DNA of 64,000 nucleotides from Rapana venosa (taxonomy: Eukaryota; Mollusca; Gastropoda; Neogastropoda; Muricidae), in the NCBI GenBank assembly GCA_028751875.1, contig CM054140.1:52244885-52308884 (forward strand), given 5' to 3'. Positions 20,931-33,232 of the stretch are shown here, one piece after another. Below the pieces are notes generated by a model. The model was not told where the DNA came from. It searched no databases and worked only from the letters and a program-made list of their open reading frames with translations. A program made the translations under genes and the position numbers. Position 1 is the stretch's first letter. The number at the start of each line of letters is the position of its first letter.

Positions 20931-20996
20931 TTAAGTCACGAGATTTCTCTACGTGAAATTCGGGCTGCTCTCACGTAGAGAAATCTCGAGACTTAA
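20931..20996. repeat. 66-bp hairpin from inverted SINE-C tails
   Basis: Arms 20931-20955 and 20972-20996 pair over 25 bases with one mismatch, around a 16-base loop. Left arm plus loop match the SINE-C 3' end. Confidence 0.85.
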
Positions 20997-21299
20997 AAAA
21001 GTGAAATTCAGTAACCGGAATTTTATTTATATTTTTCATTATAATTACCGATTTTGTTAAGGAATGGTTAGAACTGCATTTTCCTTTTTTGCTTATTGTA
21101 GTTTAGCAGGTCAGTAATGTAAAGGTTGTTTTTTTTGTTTTTTGTTGACTTTTCGCATGCATTGATCCCCTGACATTTCTTCTCCCATACATCACCAACT
21201 ACACCCACCCCCCCCCCCCCGACAATCACACCCCCTTCCTTCTCCCTCCCCACACCCTGTCTAATATCACACCTTGTGAAAAGACGTTAAATGAATTTG

Positions 21300-21485
21300 A
21301 ACTGTCAGTACAAAACAGCATCCCCCCACCTTCTGGAAACTCTGTGCTAGGAATTCCCTCTTTTCTATCCTTCTCTTTGTTTCTGCCTTGTTCCTTTTCT
21401 TCCTGTCACCACCTCCTCCTTCTTTGTCTATTTTCTCTGCCTTCTTGCTCCCTTTCTCCTGCCTTTTTTTCCGCCCCAGAAAGAC
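21300..21485 (-). repeat. Element G 3' part
   Basis: TTCTGGAAACTCTGTGCTAG and CTTTGTTTCTGCCTTGTTCC are the complement of the 3' half of the 40583 copy. Confidence 0.75.
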
Positions 21486-21561
21486 CTAAAAGATGACAAT
21501 TTTCTTGAAGTGGGATGGACTGGACCTGACAAGGGCTTTAAGGCAGTGAGAACGCATTATC

Positions 21562-21716
21562 TTCTTCTTCTTCCTTTTTTGTCATGTTTCTCCCAGGGGA
21601 GGTTTGACATGGATGAGCCTTCTCCATCTCTCTGCATTGAGCTTCCTCCTTATTTATGCCCCTTTCTCTAAGATCATCTGCAATACAGGCAGCCCAGGTT
21701 TTGCTAGGTCTTCCCC
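21562..21716 (-). mobile_element. LINE2 3' fragment with 16-base target-site duplication
   Basis: Minus strand ...AAACCTGGGCTGCCTGTATT..., ending with an (AAG)n tail at the left. GTGAGAACGCATTATC flanks it at 21546-21561 and 21717-21732. Confidence 0.9.
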
Positions 21717-21814
21717 GTGAGAACGCATTATCGCAGGAATTAAAACTAAAGTTCTATTTACGACTAAGATTTGCATGTCAGAGGGTTAATTAATTAACCT
21801 TTAGCTGGGCACAG

Positions 21815-21925
21815 TGTCCAAAAATGCCTACCATAATGGTGGGTAAAAAGTTTTGCACAACACAAAATCTCACCTTTGGTGAACCTCGGAGCTCTAGCCG
21901 AGGAACACAACAAACAACAACAACA
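21815..21925 (+). repeat. Element F copy
   Basis: ATAATGGTGGGTAAAAAG, AATCTCACCTTTGGTGAAC, then the terminal hairpin CCTCGGAGCTCTAGCCGAGG. Confidence 0.75.
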
Positions 21926-21937
21926 AATATGGTAGTC

Positions 21938-22236
21938 TTAATCATAATAATAATAATGTATGGAATTTATATAGCGCTGAATCTTGTAAAGCAACAAATC
22001 AAAGCGCTCAGATGACTTTTTTTTTTCCTTGAGGACAATGGAATAAGCACTCGGGTGCTTTTTTTTTTACATCCAGTCCCCATGTATATGCGGTTTTGTA
22101 AATTTTGTCATCTGTTCCCACCGGCACACAATGGCCTACTCTTTCAAAAAACGGAACAGGATTTAACGTGTGCGCAAGATGTTCTGCATGCGTTCGCACA
22201 AGGGGCCTCGGTTTATAGTCTCATCCGAAGGAATCA
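21938..22236 (-). mobile_element. SINE-B with tail D, head missing
   Basis: (ATA)n, tail D, body to CTCGGTTTATAGTCTCATCC. Lies about 100 bases downstream of exon 13 on the sense strand. Confidence 0.87.
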
Positions 22237-22341
22237 TCAAAGTATCAGTTCTGTAGATATTTCTTTTAGCAAAAACCGAAATTCCACCAATTCATTTATC
22301 TATCTACAAAGGAAAAAAACAGAAAAAAAACGGTTACTCAC

Positions 22342-22432
22342 TTAGACTGAAGGGCGTTGTTTAACCGAATGCCGTCAGCAACACCACAAATCTGTATCAA
22401 GTCGTCTCGATTCAGACGTAATAAGTCAGCAC
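22342..22432 (-). CDS. TFCP2: TFCP2 exon 13, SAM-like domain core
   Basis: A 91-bp exon: ADLLRLNRDDLIQICGVADG then IRLNNALQS. It matches [30 protein letters not shown], the most conserved part of the SAM-like domain. Acceptor GGTGGCAG, donor GTGAGT. It ends in phase 2, so the Lys codon is split with exon 14. Confidence 0.97.
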
Positions 22433-22671
22433 CTGCCACCAAACCATACAAACCTTCATAACAACCGTTACAAATATGCTTCGCGACTTGCAAAAGAGAA
22501 GAAAATGATGGGATGTTGTAGAATGGCAAAATTCAAGTAGCTCAGTTTATGAAGAATTTGTTTCTATGTCAGTACCTCAACTTCTTCTCGACCTACATCC
22601 ATCCATTCACTCTTTGTCACTAACACCCTGCCTGTGCATTTTATATTGTACTATATTGTATTGTATTGTGT

Positions 22672-23082
22672 ATCATTTTAAGTCATGGCAGATTTATCTG
22701 TGTCAAATTCGGGCTGCTCTCCTCAGGGAGAGCGCGTCACCACAAGAGCAGCACCACCATTTTTTTTTTTCCTTTTCCTGTCTGCATGTGTATTTGTTTC
22801 CCTATCAGAGTAGCTTTTTTCCTACAGGATTTTGCCAGGGACAACTCTCTTGTTGCTGTGGGTTCTTTTACGTGCGCTGAATGAGTATTCCACACTGGAC
22901 CTCAGTTTATCATCTCATCTAAAAGACTAGCACCCAGACCACCACTCACCCAGTCCACTGGATGGAGGGAAAAGTTTCGGGCACAAACGGGGATCGAACC
23001 ACCACACACGTGAAACCCGGACTTTTTCGCTTTCTAGGCAGGTGCATTATACCTATATAGACTACCGATCCACACCACATTT
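22672..23082 (-). mobile_element. SINE-C, nearly full length
   Basis: Minus orientation: tail (TTTTAAGTCATGGCAG), body, and a head with GATCGAACCACCACAC and GCATTATACC...CCGATCCACACC. Confidence 0.82.
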
Positions 23083-23094
23083 CTCCACGTATAA

Positions 23095-23175
23095 ACAAAA
23101 CAGCAGCTGCCTCCTCTGCTGTTTTGGAGGTCATCGTCGGACACGACAGACAAACATACATACAACTGACAGACG
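23095..23175 (+). repeat. Element H fragment
   Basis: AAACAGCAGCTGCCTCCTCT, then GCTGTTTTGGAGGTCATC and GTCGGACACGACAGACAAAC. Longer copies at 34440-34640 (inverted) and 53990-54262. Confidence 0.7.
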
Positions 23176-23454
23176 AAGAGTTTTTTCTGTTCATCAGTGT
23201 GCTCTTTTTCTTTCTTTTTTTCTCTCTGAACAAGAAGAAAGAAGAAACTAAACCAGGCAAGAGCTGCTTGACAAATGTTCAAAAACACAGGTATGTATGT
23301 ATGTGTGTCATTGCGTTGGTAAAGCATTCTTCAGTTTCTTTTACAAGTTTATCTCACAGCCCGTAAATCCAACATAACTCAGTAGAAGTCCCAGGGCCTA
23401 GTGCTAAAATCAGCGCTCTACCTTCCTCCTAATCTTCCTTCCCCCATTGTTATA

Positions 23455-23790
23455 CCTCACATAGCGCTCGCAATCTGACGACCTGGGTTCGATTCCCATT
23501 CAAGGGGGATATTTTCCCCCTGGAGTTAACATCAGTGCAGACTCCACTATTCCCAAAAAAGTCTTTCGGATGAGACTATAAACTGAGGCCCCGTGTGTGC
23601 GAACGCACGCAGAACATCTTGCACACACGTTAAATCCTGTTCCGCTTTTTGTAAGAGTAGGCCATTGGTGTGCCGGTGGGAACGGATGACGAAATTTACA
23701 AAACTGCATACACACGGGGACTGGATGTTAAAAAAAAAAGCGCATAAACGCTTATTTCATCATCCTCGATATAAAAGAATATAATAATTT
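23455..23790 (+). mobile_element. SINE-B, head type 1
   Basis: Head GCGCTCGCAATCTGACGACC with B-box GGGTTCGATTCCC, standard body and tail CCTCGATATAAAAGAATA. Confidence 0.85.
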
Positions 23791-23819
23791 TTTTTAAAAT
23801 GATAAATACCAAGGCCAAG

Positions 23820-23960
23820 TGTGGTCATTTTCTCCTGTAATCAGCACCAGCTGGGATAGAATGGAGAGCAGCTGAGAGGAGCTGACAGTGGGGAGGAAAC
23901 TAACTGACAGCTAGCTGTGATTTGCTCGTTGTGTCTTCATCACAAGTAAGAAGACTTGAC
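23820..23960 (-). repeat. Dispersed repeat I, inverted
   Basis: AGCACCAGCTGGGATAGAAT and GAGCTGACAGTGGGGAGG, the complement of 14860-15065. Confidence 0.6.
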
Positions 23961-24006
23961 TGACAACAGGCCCTTAAGGTACCCCAGAAAAGCCAGCCTC
24001 AAGACA

Positions 24007-24350
24007 CACTTATTTCCTATCTAGAATCTTCCTTCTCCCCCATCTCACATCTGTCCCTACTTTTAACTCAATGAGGTTGTAGATTTGGCACACTAATTTC
24101 CTACCTAGAATCTTCCTTGCCCCAATGTTCTACCTCACATCTGTCCCTACTTTTAACTCAATGAGGTTGTAGATTCGGCACACTTGTTTCCTACCTAGAA
24201 TCTTCCTTGCCCCCCCACCACTTCACATCTGTCCCTACTTTTAACTCAATGAGGTTGTAGATTCGGCACACTTGTTTCCTACCTAGAATCTTCCTTCTCC
24301 CCACCTCACATCTGTCCCTACTTTTAACTCAATGAGGTTGTCAGATTCGG
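24007..24350. repeat. 83-90-bp tandem array at a LINE-tail/MITE junction
   Basis: Four units (84, 90, 87, 83 bp). Each joins a LINE3-like 3' end (CACTTATTTCCTA...CTGTCCCTACTTT) to the MITE left terminus TTAACTCAATGAGG. Confidence 0.85.
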
Positions 24351-24974
24351 CACTCCTCTCCTTCACTGTGACGTGCCGAAGATTAAGATTCGGCAGAATT
24401 ACTTCTTTTTTTTTTTTTTAATACAATAAGCGATGTTCAACTGAAGGGAAAGTACTCTGGCCTGTAGGGCAATCATTTTTCTAAACACAGTTGCTTTCCT
24501 TGATCATAAGCTCGCCTAGTTTGCATGTGTTGGCTACTTTTCTTTGACATGTTGACAAGCGTATTCTTTGGGATTTCAGGCTTTCCGGTGTTATGATTTT
24601 AAAAACAAAAGTTGTATAGTGCAAAAAGTGACATCAGATGGATTCAGCCAACTTCAGGGAAATTTATTTTGGTGAAAAATTGTTTCAAGGGAACTAGCTG
24701 ATGAACAGTTCAAGCCATGTAAGATAAGCAGCCCCAATTTTCAAAACATTTTTCAGCATTAGTGACCTCATTTGAAAATTGTTTTTAAATAATTACAGTC
24801 ATCTTTTGAAAAACTGTGTGACAATCTCAAAAGTAGACATGATAAACGTTTCAATGATGTATAATTTGTATGTTTTATTTACGTTGGGTAAATCTGCTGA
24901 ATTTTAAAAAAATATAGCCAAAATCACGCGTCATCACAAAACGACAGGATCCACTTCACTGCAACTCCATTGAG
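24328..24974 (+). mobile_element. TTAA-flanked MITE, copy 2 (complete)
   Basis: 647 bp with TTAA at 24324-24327 and 24975-24978. Short terminal inverted repeat: CTCAATGAGG at the left, CCATTGAG at the right. Homologous to 17752-18375. No coding capacity. TTAA duplication is typical of piggyBac-superfamily elements; the ends here are not the usual CCC. Confidence 0.8.
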
Positions 24975-25045
24975 TTAATCAGCATCCTCCATCTCCATCA
25001 CCTTAGCGCGTTACTCTGTGTGTGTGTGTGTTGTTGTTGTTCTTC

Positions 25046-25256
25046 TTCAATTTAACGTCTGTTCACATTAAGTGATATTAGGCACAAATGAGTGTGTGTG
25101 TGTTGTGTATGTGTGTGCGCGTGCATGTCCAACTCAGAAGAAAAACAACAACAGGCACACAGAAAGAGAGAGAGAGTGTGCGTGTGTTTTAAGTATATAC
25201 TCGTATATGTGTATGTGCATACGTTCGTACGTACGCGTGTGTGCGGGCGCACGCAC
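25046..25256. repeat. Motif L followed by GT-rich repeat
   Basis: CTTCAATTTAACGTCTGTTC, ACATTAAGTGATATTAGGC, then (GT)n and a GA/GTAC mixture. Motif L recurs at 44330-44365, 58870-58912 and 60255-60300, always beside (GT)n or tetranucleotide repeats. Confidence 0.75.
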
Positions 25257-25261
25257 ACATT

Positions 25262-25592
25262 TATTTTATTTTATTCTTTTATATCGAGGATAATGGAATA
25301 AGCGCTTATGTGCTTTTTTTACATCCAGTCCCTGTGTGTATGCGGTTTTGTTAAATTGTCATCTGTTCCCACCAATGGCCTACTCTTACGAAAAGCGGAA
25401 CAGGATTTAACATGTGCGCAAGATGTTCTGCGTGTGTTCGAACACGGGGCCTCGGTTTATAGTCTCATCCGAAGGACTTTTAGGGAGAGTAGAGTCTGCA
25501 CTGATGCTAACTCCTGAGTGAAAAATATCCCCCTTGAACGGGAATCGAACCCAGGTCGTCAGATTGCGAGCGCAATGGTCTAACCACTAGGC

Positions 25593-25596
<4 letters not shown>
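25262..25596 (-). mobile_element. SINE-B, nearly full length, head type 1
   Basis: Minus orientation from CTTTTATATCGAGGATAATG to the head (CGGGAATCGAACCCAGGTCG, TCTAACCACTAGGCTA). Confidence 0.88.
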
Positions 25597-26735
<1,139 letters not shown>

Positions 26736-26803
26736 CACACACACACACATGTGCGCAAACTCAAGACACACAAAAAAGCCAACACAACAGGTACTGCGGA
26801 TAC

Positions 26804-26897
26804 CTGAGAAGTGTTCGAAGACGCGCGTGTAGTTGGCGAAGCGCTGAAAGGTGAGCCATCCCTGAACCTCTGCCGCAGTGGCTTCAGGAGACAGGGG
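26804..26897 (-). CDS. TFCP2: TFCP2 exon 12, start of SAM-like domain
   Basis: A 94-bp exon encoding PLSPEATAAEVQGWLTFQRF then ANYTRVFEHFS. It corresponds to the family's ...ETQQWLHRNRFSTFTRLFTNFSG segment; W, RF, F and FSG are conserved. Acceptor ATGTTTTCAG, donor GTATCC; leaves phase 1 inside the Gly codon of FSGADLL. Confidence 0.95.
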
Positions 26898-26929
26898 CTG
26901 AAAACATACACACACACCACCACCGTCAC

Positions 26930-27370
26930 ACTTCACTTCATCATACTTCACTTCACTTCGTGCCACACTTCACTTCACTTCACTTCGTGCCACACTTCAC
27001 TTCACTTTGTGCCACACTTCACCACCACCACCGCCGTGACACAATTCACTTCACTTCACTTCACCGTGCCACACTTCACTTCACCGTGACGCACTTCATG
27101 CCACTCTTCACTTCACTTCATCGCCGTGCCACACTTCACTTCACGCCACACTTCACTTCACTTCGTGCCACACTTCACTTCGTGCCACACTTCACTTCAC
27201 TTCGTGCCACACTTCACTTCACTTCGTACCACACTTCACACCGCCACCAACACCACAACTCACATTCACTTCACCACCACCTACCGTGACACACTTCACT
27301 TCACTTCACTTCACACTTCACTTCACTTCACCACCGTGCCAAAACTTCACTTCACTTCTGTGTCTGAAAA
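26930..27370. repeat. CTTCACTTCGTGCCACACTT satellite
   Basis: Irregular units of TTCACTTCACTTC plus GTGCCACAC. Located just upstream of exon 12 on the sense strand. Confidence 0.93.
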
Positions 27371-28433
27371 CACACACCATACACCTTCACCCTCCCATTC
27401 CAACCACACCACTGTAACCAACACCACTGTAACTAACACCCCTGTAACCCACACAACTGTAACCACCACCACGTACTAACCTCCCTGTAACCCACACAAC
27501 TGTAACCACCACCACTGTAACCAACACCCCTCTAACCCACACCATTCCAAACCACAACCACTCTAACCATATCCCTCAAAACCTCGCCCCTCTAATTCCA
27601 CCCCACTCTAAATCACACCCCTCTAATCCACCCCACTCTAAATCACACCCCACCACACCACTCTAAACCACCCCACCCCACTCTCTCAACCACCCCACAC
27701 CACTCTCTAAACCACCCACACCACTCTCTTTTAAACCACCCCACACCACTCTCTCAACCACCCCACAACCACTCTCCAACCACCCCACACCACTCTCTCT
27801 AAACCACCCCACACCACTCTCTCTAAACACCCCACACCACTCTCTAAACCACCCCACACCACTCTCTCACACAACCACCACCCACACCACTCTCTCAACC
27901 ACCCCACACCACTCTCATCTTTAAACCACCCCACAACATCTCTAAACACCCCCCTCTAAACCACCCCACCCCCCAAACCAAACTACCCCACAAACCCCTC
28001 TAAACCACCCCACCCACTTTCTAAACCACCCAAAACCACTCACAACAAACCCCACACCCCCCCCAAACCAACCCCTCCAAACCACCCCACTCTAAACCAC
28101 CCCCCTCCAAACCACCCCCTCTAACCACCCCACTCTAAACCACCCCCTCCAAACACCCCCCCTCTAAACCACCCCCTCCAAACCACCCCCCTCTAAACCA
28201 CCCCACACCCCTCTAAACCACCCCACCCCAAAACTACCCCACACCACTCTCTAAACCACCCCCACACCACTCTTTCCAAAATATCCAGACCACCTCACTC
28301 AAAACCCCACCCCAAAACCCCCTCTCCATAAACCCCCCTCCCTCGACACCCCCCCTCCCCCCCTCCATACATACATACAACACACCTCACACACACTCGC
28401 ACACACACCCATACATCACTTTCCCAATACAAC
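27371..28433. repeat. CCACCCCACACCACTCTCTAAA-type satellite
   Basis: About 1 kb of units such as CTCTAAACCACCCCACACCA, with a left part of CTGTAACCAACACC units. Confidence 0.93.
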
Positions 28434-28640
28434 TCACAAAGGACTTTGAAATCCCCCCATACCACACCACCTCACTCTAAACCCCACCCCACCCCACAAC
28501 CCCCCTCTCCACAACCCCCCAGCCCCTCCTCCCTCCACCCCACCCCCACCTCCACACATACACACACGTACACACACAACACACACACATACATACACAC
28601 ACACAATCGTCTGATACCCTTTTGGTGGAATGACGTTAAC
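28434..28640. other. Intervening stretch with short similarity to the exon 11 end
   Basis: CACAAAGGACTTTGAAATCCC at 28436 resembles the 3' border of exon 11 (GACAAAGGACTTGGAATCCC at 29404). Otherwise C/A-rich. Confidence 0.45.
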
Positions 28641-29398
28641 TGCACTAACACTAACCCACCACCCACAACCCCCCCTCCCCCCCCCCCCCCCACAACTCCC
28701 CCCCCTCCCCCCCACACCTCCCCCCCACACCTCCCCCCCCCCTCCCCCCCCACAAAACACCCCCACCCCCACAACTCCCCCCACACAACACCTCCCACCC
28801 CCACAACTCACCCCCCTCCCCCCACAACTCCCACCCCCACACCTCCCCCCCCCCCCTCCCCACCCCAACAACCTCCCACACAATCACCCCCACACAAACC
28901 TCCCACCCCCACAACTCACCCCCCCTCCCCCCACACCTCCCACCCCCACAACTCACCCCCACACAAACCCCCTCCCACCCCCACAACTCACCCCCACACA
29001 ACTCAAACCTCCCACCCCCACAACCACAACTCCCCCCCCACAACAAACCTCCCACCCCCTCACCCCCACCACCACAACTCACCCCCCACACAAACCTCCC
29101 ACCCCCCACAACTCACCCCACACAAACCTCCCACCCCCACAACTCACCCCACACAAACCTCCACACCCCCACCCCCCAACAACTCACCCCCCACACAAAC
29201 CTCCCACCCCCACAACTCAAACCCCCAACACAAACCTCCCACCCCCACAAACCACAACTCACCCCCACACAAAAACCTCCCCACCACCACAACTCCACCC
29301 CCACACAAACTCCCACTCCCACCCCCCACACCCCCACCACCACCCCCTCCCCACACACAACCCCCCCCCACACCAAACCCCCACCACCACCACAACTC
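28641..29398. repeat. C/A-rich satellite, ACAACTCACCCCCACACAAA type
   Basis: Units of about 33 bp containing CCTCCCACCCCCACAACTCA. The ACTCAC in each unit is, on the sense strand, GTGAGT, i.e. repeated donor-like sites right after the true exon 11 donor. Confidence 0.93.
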
Positions 29399-29400
29399 AC

Positions 29401-29626
29401 CCCGACAAAGGACTTGGAATCCCCCGCGGCAGACGCACCCCCATCCAGCCACCAATGCGTTGCAAGGGGAGTGGGGGTGTTGGTGGGGGTTGGTGGGGGC
29501 TGGGGGTGGAGGGAGGGGGGACTGGGCGAGGGAGGGGAGCTGCCTGGAGGGGTGCTGGCCTGGGAGGAGGTGGTGGTACCCGTGGTGGAGGGACGGGGTG
29601 GCCCCTGCTGCTGTACGGGGCTGCAT
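29401..29626 (-). CDS. TFCP2: TFCP2 exon 11, Pro/Thr/Ser-rich linker
   Basis: A 226-bp exon: CSPVQQQGPPRPSTTGTTTS, a long P/S/T-rich run, then THWWLDGGASAAGDSKSFVG. The CSP start matches the CSPW linker start of TFCP2/UBP1. Acceptor GTGTGTCAG and donor GTGAGT; enters completing ACA (Thr) and leaves in phase 0. It is embedded in C/A-rich minisatellites on both sides, and its proline bias may partly derive from the same kind of slippage. Confidence 0.85.
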
Positions 29627-29635
29627 CTGACACAC

Positions 29636-29910
29636 ACCACAAGGATTACACCATCACATACATTCATACACACACACACATAACACACACACATACATAC
29701 ACACACACACATACACACCACACACACATACACACACCACAAGGATTCACCATCACACACACACACCACCAAGATTCACCATCACATACATACACACACA
29801 CACACCACAAGGATTCACCATCACATACATACACACACCCCACATATACACACACAAATACACACACACACATACACACACCACCAAGATTCACCATCAC
29901 ATACATACAT

Positions 29911-29941
<31 letters not shown>

Positions 29942-30120
29942 CCACATACACACACCACCAAGAATTCACCATCACATACAATACACACACACACACATAT
30001 ACACACACACATACATACATACACACACACACATACACACACATACATACACACACACACATACCACATATACACACACACACACACACACCACAAGGAT
30101 TCACCATCACATACATACAT

Positions 30121-30151
<31 letters not shown>

Positions 30152-30996
30152 CACACCACCAAGATTCACCATCATACATACATACACACACACATACACA
30201 CACATATACACACACACATACATACACACACACACATAACACACACATACAACACACACACACATACACACATATACACACATACACATACACACACACA
30301 CACCACAAGGATTCACCATCACATACATACACACACCACAAGGATTCACCATCACATACATACACACACCACAAGGATTCACCATCACATACATACACAC
30401 ACCACAAGGATTCACCATCACATACATAAACCACACAAGGATTCACCATCACATACATACACACACCACAAGGATTCACCATCACATACATACACACACC
30501 ACAAGGATTCACCATCACATACATACACACACCACAAGGATTCACCATCACATACATACACACACACACACACCACAAGGATTCACCATCACATACATAC
30601 ACACACACACACCACAAGGATTCACCATCACATACACACACACACACACCACAAGGATTCACCATCACATACATACACATCAACACACCCCACAAGGATT
30701 CACCATCACATACACACACACCACAAGGATTCACCATCACATACATACACACACACACACCACAAGGATTCACCATCACATACACACACACACCACAAGG
30801 ATTCACCATCACATACATACCACCACACACACCACAAGGATTCACCATCACATACAATACACACACACCACACCACAAGGATTCAAAACCCTCACATACA
30901 TACACACACACACACACACATACACACACATACATCACACACCACAAGATTCACCATCACATACATACACACACACACATACATACACACACACAT

Positions 30997-31027
<31 letters not shown>

Positions 31028-31090
31028 CACCACAAGGATTCACCATCACATACATACACACACACACACATATACACACATATACACACG
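29636..31090. repeat. CACAAGGATTCACCATCACA satellite
   Basis: More than 30 units of about 28-45 bp: CACAAGGATTCACCATCACA then (TACA)(CA)n. Fills the intron just upstream of exon 11. Confidence 0.95.
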
Positions 31091-31154
31091 TCAGTTTTGT
31101 TGTTGGGGTTGTTGTTTTTTTTTTGGTAGGGGGTACTTTTTGTTTGTTGTTGTG

Positions 31155-31243
31155 TTGGTATTGATGGACAATGTAGAGGGAATAGAGCGTGTAACTGCCC
31201 TTTCATGGGACGATTAACCTGTACAGCGCGATGGGCTACGATC
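31155..31243 (-). repeat. Repeat K, inverted
   Basis: Minus strand GGTTAATCGTCCCATGAAAG then GGCAGTTACA, a second uninterrupted copy of the MITE target. Confidence 0.6.
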
Positions 31244-31244
31244 A

Positions 31245-31573
31245 TGGCCCGAAACTTTCTCCCCCCCCCATCTCCCATCCATTAGACCATGAGTGGTGGT
31301 CTGGGTGCTAGTCTTTCAGATGAGACGATAAATCAAGGTCCCATGTGTTACACATAATTATTCAGCGCACGTAAAAGAACCCAGAACGGCAACAAGAGAG
31401 TTGTCCCTGGCAAAATTCTTAGAAAAAAGCCACTCTGATAGGGTAACAAATACAGTTGCAGACAAAAAAACAAAACAAAAATAAGGATGGCGCTGCTCTT
31501 GTGGTGACGCGCTCTCCCTGAGGAGAGCAGCCCGAATTTGACGCAGAGAAATCTGCCGTGACTTAAAGTGGTA
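31245..31573 (+). mobile_element. SINE-C body, head missing
   Basis: CATTAGACCATGAGTGGTGG to CAGAGAAATCTGCCGTGACTT; matches 630-958. Confidence 0.85.
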
Positions 31574-31639
31574 TTTTGATCTTCTTATTTTTTTTTTTAC
31601 ATTTTTGTTTACCGATGTTTTATTGCAGAATAATAATGA

Positions 31640-31890
31640 TCATCTTGCACATATGTTAAAACCCGTTCCGCTTTTCGGGAGAGTAGGCCATTGTGTGCCG
31701 GTGGGAACGGATGACAAAATTTACAAAACCGCATACACACACAGGGACTGGATGTAAAAAAAAGCACACAAGTGCTTATTCCATTATCCTCGATATAAAT
31801 TTTTTTTTAAAAGGTCATCTGAGCACTTTCATTTGTTGCTTTACAAGATTCAGCACTATGTAAATTCCATACATTATTATTATTATATAT
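31640..31890 (+). mobile_element. SINE-B 3' part with tail D
   Basis: Starts at ATCATCTTGCACATATGTTA, continues through the body and then tail D (GATTCAGCACTATGTAAATT, (ATT)n). 5'-truncated. Confidence 0.82.
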
Positions 31891-32060
31891 GGAACTTTAA
31901 GAGTGCTGCATCTTGAACATCAAACGAATCAAAGCGCATAATTAACATGTAAACGATCAGAACTTGATCTCCGGTGCAATGTTACTCAGTATATGGTAGA
32001 GGGTCACACACGGTCTATACACCACACCACTCTAAACCACACCATGTGTGTGGGGGGAGA

Positions 32061-32392
32061 CAGGGTAGCCTGGTAGTTACTGTGATCTGCTGACTCAGAT
32101 TCAAATCTCGTTCAAGACAAGTTTTCCTCAGGAGTTAACATCAGTGCCGACTCCACTCCCCCCTTAAAGTCCTTCGGATGAGACTACAAACTAAGGCCCC
32201 CTGTATGAACACAGATAGAACATCTTGCACATATGTTAAAACCTGTTCCGCTTTTCGGGAGAGTAGGCCATTGTGTGCCGGTAGGAAATGGATGACAAAA
32301 TTTACACAACCGCACACACACACACGAGGATTGCATGTTAAAAAAACGACACGAACGCTTATTCCATTATTATCGATATAAAAGAATAAAGA
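32061..32392 (+). mobile_element. SINE-B, nearly full length
   Basis: Head remnant AGGGTAGCCTGGTAGTTAC, decayed B-box (GATTCAAATCTC), standard body, and tail ATCGATATAAAAGAATAAAG. Confidence 0.83.
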
Positions 32393-32421
32393 ATGCTTGG
32401 TTGTCAATATACTGATTTGTT

Positions 32422-33228
32422 CATTCAACCCCATTGTAGGGGGAGGGAGGGGGGCTGTTGGCCTTAAAAACAATAAAACTTCGTACTTCATATTTCTCGC
32501 TGCCAAAAAGGTGGTGTACTTCGATTTGTTTCTTTTTTACAAGATTCAGCGCTATATAAATTCCATATATTATAATTATTATTCAACCTCATTTGTAGGG
32601 GGGAGGAAGGGGCTGTTGGCCTTAAAAACAATAAAATTTCATATTTTGTATTTCTCGCCGCCAAAAGGTGGTGTTACTTAGATTTGTTTCTTTTTTTTTT
32701 TTTTTACAAGATTCAGCGCTATATAAATTCCATATATTATTATTATTATTATTCAACCTCATTTGTAAGGAGGGGGGGGGCTGTTGGCCTTAAAAATAAT
32801 AAAACTTCGTATTTCGCCGCCAAAAAGGTGGTGTTACTTCGATTTGTTTCTTTTTTTATAAGATTCAGCGCTATATAAATTCCATATATTATAATTATTA
32901 TTCAACCTCATTTGTAGGGGGGAGGAGGGGGCTGTTGGCCTTAAAAACAATAAAATTTCATATTTTGTATTTCTCGCCGCCAAAAGGTGGTGTTACTTAG
33001 ATTTGTTTCTTTTTTTTTTTTTACAAGATTCAGCGCTATATAAAGTCCATATATTATTATTATTATTCAACCTCATTTGTAGGAGGGAAGGGGGAGCTGT
33101 TGGCCTTAAAAACAATAAAACTTCGTATTTCGCGGCCAAAAAGGTGGTGTTACTTCTATTTGTTTCTTTTTTTACAAGATTCAGCGCTATATAAAGTCCA
33201 TACATTAGTAATATATTATTATTATTAC
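32422..33228 (+). repeat. Tandem array of ~160-bp units ending in tail D, 5 copies
   Basis: Each unit: TTCAACCTCATTTGTAGG, GGGCTGTTGGCCTTAAAAAC, CGCCGCCAAAAAGGTGGTGT, then tail D (ACAAGATTCAGCGCTATATA) and (ATT)n. The last unit ends about 5 bases from the TFCP2 exon 10 donor. Confidence 0.92.
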
Positions 33229-33232
33229 TCAC

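Noticed and set aside
28446..30947. Long open frames (394, 599 and 427 codons) rich in Pro/Thr/His or Cys/Val
   Set aside because: Products of C/A satellites on either strand; only the 226-bp exon 11 within this region has splice-consistent borders.
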